From: Actinomycetota bacterium
Lineage (GTDB): Bacteria; Actinomycetota; Actinomycetes; Nanopelagicales; Nanopelagicaceae
Assembly: GCA_009705235.1 (NCBI GenBank)
Contig: WLCR01000035.1
Coordinates: 1-9,041 of the forward strand
Direction of reading: 5' to 3'
DNA: 9,041 bases
A model generated the notes under the pieces. That model saw only the letters and a list, made by a program, of their open reading frames with translations, did not search any database and was not told the DNA's origin. This document shows positions 1 to 4,845 of the stretch, one piece after another. A program made the translations under genes and the position numbers. Every line of letters starts with the position of its first letter. The first letter of the stretch is position 1.

Positions 1-59
1 AAACCAACGACAACCACAAGAGACCGAAGCAAGAACTAACAGAAAGAAGAGGTGAGAAC

Positions 60-458
60 ATGAGCGTTCTCTTCAGTGAACTACTAGTACCAGGCTGGGC
101 AGATGACAAGATCGGTTTGGACGCCGTAACAGGCACATACACAGATGGGTCATCATTTAATTTGCCATGCCACACAGCAGATCCTGAGCTCTACTTTTCT
201 GAGGATGAGATGCAGGTACAAGAGGCCAAGTCACTCTGTGGCGGATGTCCTGTGCGTGCACAGTGCTTAGAAGGTGCGTTATCTCGCCAAGAGCCAGCAG
301 GTGTGTGGGGCGGTGAATTATTTGAAGAAGGTCGCATTATCGCCAAGAAGCGCAAAGCTGGACGACCATCTTTGAAAGAGATCGCTGCACGCAATGCAGA
401 AGGTGAGCTGATTGAACTCAAAGTTGTTGGCGACGAGCGCGAGGAAAACGCTGCTTAA
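60..458 (+). CDS. WhiB-family [4Fe-4S] transcriptional regulator, WhiB7/WblC-like, with AT-hook-like tail
   Basis: A 132-residue Wbl protein. Wbl proteins carry a redox/NO-sensitive [4Fe-4S] cluster and act with the primary sigma factor. The four cluster cysteines are C37, C60, C63 and C69 (C-x22-C-x2-C-x5-C), followed by the turn GVWGG at 81-85. After it comes a basic stretch KKRKAGRPS (about 96-104) whose GRP core resembles the AT-hook of WhiB7. The LPCH-x2-DP-x-L segment, the EPxGVWGGE context and this hook make it closer to WhiB7 (WblC), the antibiotic-stress activator, than to WhiB1-6. Differences are Ala instead of Trp before GVWGG (EPAGVWGG), a 36-residue N-terminal lead and an acidic C-terminal tail. 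The start ATG is preceded by GAGGTGA at 49-55, 4 nt away. The leader in the window is A/C-rich and shows no promoter, so control signals lie to the left. Family assignment is firm; the WhiB7 subtype is inferred from motifs. Confidence 0.93.
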   Translation: MSVLFSELLVPGWADDKIGLDAVTGTYTDGSSFNLPCHTADPELYFSEDEMQVQEAKSLCGGCPVRAQCLEGALSRQEPAGVWGGELFEEGRIIAKKRKAGRPSLKEIAARNAEGELIELKVVGDEREENAA

Positions 459-1267
459 CTCGCGAACATATTCAGATTTGCTAATGATGGCCATAATGCA
501 AAGAGGATGGAGATCGGCAGGATAAGGAATACAACTGGAATCATCATTGCGATTTCAGCCTTGCCAGCCGCTCCCATAACTCGATTTCGTTGATTACCTC
601 GAGCTTCAATTGCGTGACGAGAAAGAACTTCAACTAATGGCGCACCTCGCAATGTTGCGGTTACTAAAGCATCTACGAAACGTCGAATCATCACTGATTT
701 AACTCGACGACCCATCGCATCAAGAGTCTCATTTAAAGGCAGCCCAGAACGCACGCCAGCCACCACTATTTGAAACTCTTTGGCTAATTGCCCATCTGCT
801 GATTCTGCTATTCGAAGCATGGCGCTCATGGGTGTTTCACCAGCTGCAATGGCCAATGTAAGCATTTCGACAACCGCTGGAAATTCTGACTCGATCAATT
901 CTCTGCGCTTCTTAATGTTTTTGGTAAGTTCGCGATCCAATAGAACATAGACAAGAACACTAAGAAAGACGGCGCTAAACAATGCCAATAATGGATTATG
1001 CGTGAGCATTAGAAACAAAGTAAAAGAAAGCGCTAATGAGGAAGCACAAAACCCAAATTGCCTTATCCTAAAATCTACATACTCTCCTTCAGAACCCCTA
1101 CCGAGTTCTTCTAACCTTGATCTTAACTGTGTTCGATCACCACTATTTTTTGCATTCTTCCTCATGAAACGTTGTGCTTCCTGCAATGGATCAGTTTCAT
1201 CACCCATAATGATTAGAAATCCTGCTGGAATAGCCAGCAGGGCAGTAATCAAAAGAATGACATTCAT
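455..1267 (-). CDS. tadC: TadC-like inner-membrane platform protein (type II secretion system F domain)
   Basis: A 270-residue membrane protein, last gene of the leftward cpaF-tadB-tadC operon. Hydrophobic segments lie at about 3-21, 72-89, 92-111 and 239-260. The cytoplasmic T2SSF domain lies between the last two (about 128-238), with the typical opening SEFPAVVEMLTLAIAAGE and a second helical repeat around SGLPLNETLDAM. TadC pairs with TadB as the platform on which the CpaF ATPase drives pilus assembly. The start is ATG at 1267, which forms an ATGA overlap with the tadB stop and has a strong Shine-Dalgarno (GGGAGGTG, 4 nt away). The frame stays open upstream to 1480, but that Cys-rich extension lies inside tadB and is not credible. 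The stop codon overlaps the stop of the convergent whiB gene. TadB and TadC were told apart by gene order and topology, not by alignment. Confidence 0.88.
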   Translation of the reverse strand: MNVILLITALLAIPAGFLIIMGDETDPLQEAQRFMRKNAKNSGDRTQLRSRLEELGRGSEGEYVDFRIRQFGFCASSLALSFTLFLMLTHNPLLALFSAVFLSVLVYVLLDRELTKNIKKRRELIESEFPAVVEMLTLAIAAGETPMSAMLRIAESADGQLAKEFQIVVAGVRSGLPLNETLDAMGRRVKSVMIRRFVDALVTATLRGAPLVEVLSRHAIEARGNQRNRVMGAAGKAEIAMMIPVVFLILPISILFALWPSLANLNMFAS

Positions 1268-1992
1268 AGTGCACCTCCCACAAAAACGCGTGGTGTTTCT
1301 GGCAAGCGTCCCAATCGGTTCATCCAAATGTAGGCAACACCGGTCATTACTAAACCTGCAAGCAAAATCAGCGCACCAGTAGTTGTTGAGTATGCAGAGG
1401 CAGTACTGGGCTGCGTTGAAAGTAACAAAAGAAGAATCCAAGGTGCAGCAGCCGAAAGGTGTGCAGAATTCTTTATCCACCCGTGCTTGACTTCTATTTC
1501 CCGACGCAATGCTAAATCTTGTCGCAAGAAGTCTCCCAATGTTCTGAGTATTTGTAATAATTCACTGCCACCTAAAGTCTTTGAAATAATCAAAGCCTCA
1601 AAAATTTGATCGCTTCCGTGGTGGGAAAACATGGCTTTTAACTCCTCAATGGCTTGAGTTAAATCACCACTTCCATACAGATTTGCTTTGAACTGCGTGA
1701 ATGCGGGGCGCAGTACTTCGGGTCCTCTTGTTGAAAGTCCAGCCAAGGATTCGGTTAGTGAAAGCCCAGATTGAATTCCAGACATTAAGTGATCAATAAC
1801 TTCAGGCCAGGCAGCAATAAGTGCAGCGTCGTTTAGATTGTTCTTGGCCCGCACAGTTACAAACGCAATTCCAGCCGCCAAGAACCCAAAAGCAATTGCA
1901 ATTACTACTGAGCGAGTCATCAATACAACAACTGCGGTCGAAACAGATGCCGATATTCCAATTCTCAATGAAAGTTTCAATGGTGCCACCAT
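1264..1992 (-). CDS. tadB: TadB-like inner-membrane platform protein (type II secretion system F domain)
   Basis: A 242-residue membrane protein between cpaF and tadC. Hydrophobic segments lie at about 11-25, 28-47, 180-193 and 204-225. The T2SSF domain spans about 62-180, with the family-like helix WPEVIDHLMSGIQSGLSLTE and a second repeat around LIISKTLGGSELLQIL. TadB and TadC together form the membrane core of Tad (Flp) pilus machines. At 242 residues it is shorter than many proteobacterial TadB proteins because the N-terminal region is reduced. The start ATG lies 16 nt inside the end of cpaF and no clear Shine-Dalgarno precedes it, so expression probably depends on translational coupling with cpaF. 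The 3' end overlaps tadC by 4 nt (ATGA). Family is confident; the TadB rather than TadC label rests on order. Confidence 0.88.
   Translation of the reverse strand: MVAPLKLSLRIGISASVSTAVVVLMTRSVVIAIAFGFLAAGIAFVTVRAKNNLNDAALIAAWPEVIDHLMSGIQSGLSLTESLAGLSTRGPEVLRPAFTQFKANLYGSGDLTQAIEELKAMFSHHGSDQIFEALIISKTLGGSELLQILRTLGDFLRQDLALRREIEVKHGWIKNSAHLSAAAPWILLLLLSTQPSTASAYSTTTGALILLAGLVMTGVAYIWMNRLGRLPETPRVFVGGAL
1272..1279 (-). promoter_or_regulatory. Ribosome binding site fixing the tadC start
   Basis: GGGAGGTG on the minus strand, 4 nt before the ATG at 1267, is the strongest Shine-Dalgarno in this operon. It sits inside the last codons of tadB. It rules out the much longer reading that begins at 1480. 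Confidence 0.8.
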
Positions 1993-3017
1993 TGCGAAAG
2001 CGGTGCACCGATAGCTGTAAATCGATCCGGATTAGGCAGGGAACCAACACCTCGCTGATATTGATTACCATCCCACTTCCAGAGCATTTCGATCTCTGCA
2101 CGATCATTTTCATATCGACCAGTCACCGCTGCTACTTCATGTATTCGCCTGGTTCCGTGTGCATCCAAAGTGGTATGAACAATCACATCGATTGCAGAGG
2201 CAACCGTAGGGGCGATGAATTTATGTGAAATGTTTTCTCCGGCCAATAACGGCAATGTTTGCAGCTTAACAATTGCGTCACGAGGTGAATTGGCGTGCAA
2301 AGTACCCATTCCAGGTAAGCCTGAGTTAAGTGCGATGAGCAAATCCAGGGCTTCCGCTTCGCGAACCTCACCAACGATTATTCGCGATGGGCGCATTCGT
2401 AGTGATTCCTTGATCAATCGTCGCAATGGAATCTCACCTTCCCCTTGCAAATTGGCACTTCTTGTTTGCATTTGTACAACATCTGGAAGTTGAGGGCTCA
2501 ATTCAAAAACCTCTTCAATTGTTACAACCCTTTCACCCCGTGGAATTGCACCTGCCAATGCATTTAATACTGTTGTCTTTCCCGCTTGAGTTCCGCCACT
2601 CACTAAAATGTTTAGACCTGCTTGCACGCAATAAGTCAGTGCTGTGCCTATTTCGGGTGTCATTACTTCTCGATCCACCAAATCCATCACGCTCGAATTT
2701 CGCATCAGGTGCTTGCGAATATTGACCGCCCAATGCTGAGCAGTGATTTCAGGTATAACAACGTGTAAACGACTGCCATCAGGTAAGCGTGCATCTACAA
2801 ATGGATGCGAGAGATCTAAACGCCTACCACTCCACATCAAAGCTCGTTCGACAATGTTTCGTACATCATCTGATGACAACAGCAAGTTTGTTAATTCGCT
2901 TCGTCCATTGCGTGCGATAAATATACGTTCAGGTGAGTTCATCCAAATTTCTTCAATTGTTGGGTCACTCATAAATGGCGCGATAGCACCGAATGTAATG
3001 CTGAGGTCTAGTTCCAT
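1977..3017 (-). CDS. cpaF: CpaF/TadA-like secretion ATPase of a Tad-type pilus system
   Basis: A 346-residue hexameric-type traffic ATPase (VirB11/PulE superfamily) that would power assembly through TadB/TadC at the inner membrane. Visible motifs in order: arginine-rich linker VDARLPDGSRLHVV (74-87, R77 and R83), Walker A SGGTQAGKTT (140-149, K147), Asp-box-like VVTIEEVFEL (164-173), atypical Walker B RIIVGEVRE (212-220) with E217, and His box GMGTLHANSP (236-245, H241). All core motifs are intact, so it should be active. It is shorter than typical 400-500-residue CpaF proteins and lacks the N-terminal helical extension. No in-frame ATG, GTG or TTG occurs between the start and the upstream stop, so ATG at 3017 is secure. 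No Shine-Dalgarno precedes it, but TAGGTT ends 7 nt upstream, which suggests a leaderless transcript. The 3' end overlaps tadB by 16 nt. Confidence 0.93.
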   Translation of the reverse strand: MELDLSITFGAIAPFMSDPTIEEIWMNSPERIFIARNGRSELTNLLLSSDDVRNIVERALMWSGRRLDLSHPFVDARLPDGSRLHVVIPEITAQHWAVNIRKHLMRNSSVMDLVDREVMTPEIGTALTYCVQAGLNILVSGGTQAGKTTVLNALAGAIPRGERVVTIEEVFELSPQLPDVVQMQTRSANLQGEGEIPLRRLIKESLRMRPSRIIVGEVREAEALDLLIALNSGLPGMGTLHANSPRDAIVKLQTLPLLAGENISHKFIAPTVASAIDVIVHTTLDAHGTRRIHEVAAVTGRYENDRAEIEMLWKWDGNQYQRGVGSLPNPDRFTAIGAPLSQWWHH

Positions 3018-3024
3018 GCCCGCA

Positions 3025-3030
3025 AACCTA
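3025..3030 (-). promoter_or_regulatory. Candidate -10 element for a leaderless cpaF-tadBC transcript
   Basis: TAGGTT on the minus strand fits the actinobacterial TANNNT -10 consensus. It ends 7 nt before the cpaF ATG, so transcription would start at or next to the start codon. This fits the lack of a Shine-Dalgarno there. No convincing -35 is visible 17-18 nt upstream. It lies in the 99-bp gap after the GGDEF-like gene, which otherwise shows nothing clear. Confidence 0.45.
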
Positions 3031-3116
3031 GGATGGACACATGGGCGCTAAAATAACTTCAATAATGCCGTGGATAAAGCGGTTTCAAAATTGCACTAAG
3101 TAACAATTAATCCCAT

Positions 3117-3551
3117 TTACCGTGTCACAAATTCAGCACGATCTAGTCGATCAAGGAGTTTCAAGGAGTCTTCGTTATTACGGGCGAAAATAACTCCTAT
3201 CCTGATGTGCAATGTGTGGTTAACCGTTAGTGAGGTTGCATCAAGGAGTCTGTTCACAAAAAGCTCAGCGTTGCCATGGCCATCGCGGACAATGATGACA
3301 ACCTCGTTTACTCCCAGTCTTCCTATGCAATCTTCCCGTCTAGTCAATTGTGTGAGTTCATGGGAAAAATGCAAGATGTCATATGCGCGGACTTGGTCGG
3401 ATTCAGGGTTATCAAAAAGGATTTTTATTAAGGCGAGCGGCTTTTCAGTACGAGTTGCTAATGAAATTTCACGTCGCAATTGGTCGTAAAAGTACGATGG
3501 TGATGCCAAATGTGTTTGAGAATCATGAATTCCATCATGAGAAAAGAGCAT
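3117..3551 (-). CDS. Small protein with a degenerate GGDEF (diguanylate-cyclase-like) domain
   Basis: A 144-residue soluble protein that is essentially one GGDEF fold. DSQTHLASPSYF (10-21) corresponds to the family's D-x-LTGLxNRxxF entry motif, and EKPLALIKI (36-44) to the first beta strand. RREDCIGRLGVNEVVIIV (71-88) corresponds to RxxD-x5-GGDEF. The catalytic GGDEF reads GVNEV (80-84), so the metal-binding Asp is Asn and the second Gly is Val; cyclase activity is unlikely. The inhibitory-site RxxD (R71, D74) is kept at the normal 5-residue distance. No EAL, PAS, receiver or membrane segment is present. It precedes cpaF on the same strand by 99 bp, which suggests a link to the Tad motor. The chosen ATG has AGGAAGGG 5 nt upstream. 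An ATG at 3629 would add 26 residues but would run 49 nt into the divergent gene. Assignment is by motif reading only. Confidence 0.72.
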   Translation of the reverse strand: MLFSHDGIHDSQTHLASPSYFYDQLRREISLATRTEKPLALIKILFDNPESDQVRAYDILHFSHELTQLTRREDCIGRLGVNEVVIIVRDGHGNAELFVNRLLDATSLTVNHTLHIRIGVIFARNNEDSLKLLDRLDRAEFVTR

Positions 3552-3556
3552 TGTGT

Positions 3557-3564
3557 CCCTTCCT
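3557..3564 (-). promoter_or_regulatory. Ribosome binding site supporting the 3551 start of the GGDEF-like gene
   Basis: AGGAAGGG on the minus strand, 5 nt before ATG at 3551. It favours the short form of the protein over the ATG at 3629, and it lies in the 29-bp gap between divergent start codons. Confidence 0.6.
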
Positions 3565-3568
3565 AAGT

Positions 3569-3574
3569 TAATCT
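3569..3574 (+). promoter_or_regulatory. Candidate -10 element for leaderless transcription of the four-helix membrane protein gene
   Basis: TAATCT matches TANNNT and ends 6 nt before the ATG at 3581, which has no Shine-Dalgarno (the bases before it are pyrimidine-rich). No clear -35 is seen. It shares two bases with a possible minus-strand hexamer TAACTT (3570 to 3565), so the two divergent genes may compete for polymerase. Confidence 0.45.
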
Positions 3575-3580
3575 CCTCGT

Positions 3581-3958
3581 ATGAGTCAAGATCCTGCCAA
3601 AGCTGCAAAGGCCCGCGCACTAGTGGCATCCCTACTTTTTGTTGAGGCAGGCGTTGTGTTCGCCCTAGCCGGGTGGCTTCTTGTTCTTACAGTTACCGCT
3701 GATTCCTTTGAGCCGCTTCCACTATTAGGTGTATTGCTCTTTGCTTTTCTAGGTGGTGGTGGGCTTCTCTTGTGTGGGCTTTTCTACAAGAGTGGCAAGT
3801 ACTACGGTCGGGCACCAGCTGTTTTAGCTAATTTAATTGCCCTAGGTGTAGTTTCATATCAAATAGAAGCGCACTTATGGTTTGTTGCAATTCCATTGAC
3901 TGCTTTAGCTGGAACAACTTTAATTGCGGCGTTGCGCGCTATTCCAACTGATCTCTAA
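3581..3958 (+). CDS. Small integral membrane protein of unknown function, four predicted helices
   Basis: A 125-residue protein I do not recognise as a named family. A short charged N-terminus (MSQDPAKAAKAR) is followed by hydrophobic segments at about 13-38, 47-69, 78-95 and 99-119. The second helix contains a Gly run (LGGGGLLLCGLFY), and a basic loop KSGKYYGRAP (70-79) separates helices 2 and 3. There is no cleavable signal, catalytic motif or metal site. The alternation of helices and the KYYGRAPAVLANLIAL segment look like the small uncharacterised membrane proteins common in actinobacteria. The start is ATG with no Shine-Dalgarno but a TANNNT hexamer 6 nt upstream, consistent with a leaderless message. 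It is divergent from the GGDEF-like gene and convergent with the SDR gene, so it is probably monocistronic. Coding status is well supported by continuous membrane topology; function is unknown. Confidence 0.82.
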   Translation: MSQDPAKAAKARALVASLLFVEAGVVFALAGWLLVLTVTADSFEPLPLLGVLLFAFLGGGGLLLCGLFYKSGKYYGRAPAVLANLIALGVVSYQIEAHLWFVAIPLTALAGTTLIAALRAIPTDL

Positions 3959-3981
3959 CTATTTACCTACAGGGGCCTGAT

Positions 3982-4701
3982 TTACCACTCGACAATCTGA
4001 TTGTCTTCCCACAAGACTCCTGTTGTATCACCTTGGTTAAATTCTCTTGTTGCTAACCACAATGCACATGCTGCACCTTCCTCTGCACTACGAGGTGCAT
4101 CAGCTCCACCCATATCGGTGCGTGAATGGTTAGGACAGACTGCATCGACTAAGACACCTCGCGCACCCAATCCTGTTTCATGTGCAAGGTTTCGAACCAA
4201 TGCATTGACGCCAGCTTTACTAATTCTGTATGGAGCAAGTCCACCGGTATTGCCAGGTCCGGACATTCGTCCCAGACAAGCAGAGTAAATAACGACGCGA
4301 CCACTGCGAGCTTCAACCATTGCGGGAGCTAATCCATTTACAAGTGCGAAAACAGAATCCAAATTGATTGCTAAAACTCGACGCCATTCGGCATCATTTG
4401 TTTTCAAAGTCTTTGACATTTTGTCGCTCATTACACCGTGTGCCAGAATCAAAACTTCGGGTGCTACATGGTTCTGCGAAATCATTGCAACAGCGTTGCG
4501 AGTTGCCTGCATGTCCTCAAGATCAACTGCGTACGTGGTGAACTGTTGATTAGGGTGATTTTGTTGCAATGAATGCATGGCCTGAGCTAGACGGGTTGAA
4601 TCCTTGGAGATCATCACGATGTCATAGCCCAGCGCAGCTAGAGACTTGGCATTTTCGAAACCCAGACCTCTGCTTGCGCCGGTGACCACTGCTAAAACCA
4701 T
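3982..4701 (-). CDS. Short-chain dehydrogenase/reductase, carbonyl-reductase-like
   Basis: A 239-residue classical-size SDR with a Rossmann fold at the N-terminus. Numbered from ATG at 4701: TGASRGLG (7-14) is the cofactor glycine motif and D60 fits the adenine-contacting DL motif. N113, S140, Y158 and K162 (YxxxK as YRISK) form the catalytic tetrad. R11 and K33 suggest NADP(H). The C-terminal stretch CPNHSRTDMGGADAPRSAEEGA (189-210) resembles the carbonyl reductase branch (usually CPGWVRTDMGG). Oddities are AHG (87-89) in place of the conserved NAG, and PN in place of PG at 190-191. Its substrate cannot be read from sequence. A TTG at 4707 is an alternative start, with GAGG 6 nt upstream; ATG was preferred because SDRs typically begin directly with the first beta strand and AGG lies 8 nt away. 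It is divergent from kgd, and 23 bp separate its stop from the convergent membrane protein gene. Confidence 0.9.
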   Translation of the reverse strand: MVLAVVTGASRGLGFENAKSLAALGYDIVMISKDSTRLAQAMHSLQQNHPNQQFTTYAVDLEDMQATRNAVAMISQNHVAPEVLILAHGVMSDKMSKTLKTNDAEWRRVLAINLDSVFALVNGLAPAMVEARSGRVVIYSACLGRMSGPGNTGGLAPYRISKAGVNALVRNLAHETGLGARGVLVDAVCPNHSRTDMGGADAPRSAEEGAACALWLATREFNQGDTTGVLWEDNQIVEW

Positions 4702-4783
4702 TGGCAAAGCCTGCCTCAGATATCTGGAAAATGGAGCCTGAAATCAATGTGGCCAATCTCGCCTTATGAGCCCTAAATCATGT

Positions 4784-4812
4784 TTATCAGGGCCAGTCCC
4801 TGCCGATAGGCT
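4784..4812 (+). promoter_or_regulatory. Candidate kgd promoter (TTATCA, 17 bp, TAGGCT)
   Basis: TTATCA at 4784-4789 and TAGGCT at 4807-4812 are separated by 17 bp. TAGGCT fits the actinobacterial TANNNT -10. Transcription would begin near 4819, giving a leader of about 26 nt that contains the AAGGAG site. It lies in the divergent region between the SDR and kgd. The -35 match is partial, so the -10 is the stronger part of this call. Confidence 0.5.
4788..4802. repeat. Short inverted repeat inside the kgd promoter spacer
   Basis: CAGGG-CCAGT-CCCTG, with perfect 5-bp arms around a 5-nt centre. It starts in the last bases of the candidate -35 and fills most of the spacer before the -10. The position would suit a repressor operator, but 5-bp arms can arise by chance and no known operator consensus is recognised. 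Confidence 0.4.
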
Positions 4813-4832
4813 TAGGTCTGTAATCAATGCAG

Positions 4833-4838
4833 AAGGAG
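4833..4838 (+). promoter_or_regulatory. Ribosome binding site fixing the kgd GTG start
   Basis: AAGGAG lies 7 nt before GTG at 4846. A TTG in the same frame at 4840 is only 1 nt downstream of this site, too close to be used, so GTG is the start. Confidence 0.8.
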
Positions 4839-4845
4839 CTTGCCA

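Noticed and set aside
1268..1480. N-terminal extension of tadC giving a 341-residue product
   Set aside because: It lies entirely inside tadB in another frame, is Cys-rich and unlike TadC, and the strong Shine-Dalgarno at 1272-1279 points to ATG 1267.
2001..2010. Perfect 10-bp palindrome CGGTGCACCG just before the tadB start
   Set aside because: It lies within cpaF coding sequence with no matching copy or promoter elements; likely chance.
1821..2228. Plus-strand reading frame opposite tadB/cpaF (135 codons) and similar frames opposite or inside kgd
   Set aside because: They have no domain motifs or ribosome sites and mirror strong genes in other frames; they are shadows of those genes.
3552..3629. 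Longer 170-residue form of the GGDEF-like protein
   Set aside because: Would overlap the start of the divergent membrane protein gene by 49 nt, and its ATG lacks a properly spaced Shine-Dalgarno, whereas ATG 3551 has one.
3959..3981. Terminator in the 23-bp gap between the membrane protein gene and the SDR
   Set aside because: No stem of useful length is present in the gap.
4702..4707. TTG start for the SDR, two codons upstream
   Set aside because: Possible, since GAGG lies 6 nt upstream, but ATG at 4701 begins right at the first beta strand and is the more usual start codon. Kept only as an alternative.
4717..4726. Perfect 10-bp palindrome CAGATATCTG upstream of the SDR start
   Set aside because: A single short palindrome. 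It overlaps a weak possible -10 for the SDR (TTGATT, 17 bp, GATATC), but neither is convincing enough to annotate.
4840..4845. TTG start for kgd
   Set aside because: Only 1 nt from AAGGAG; GTG at 4846 has the right 7-nt spacing and gives the usual Kgd N-terminus.
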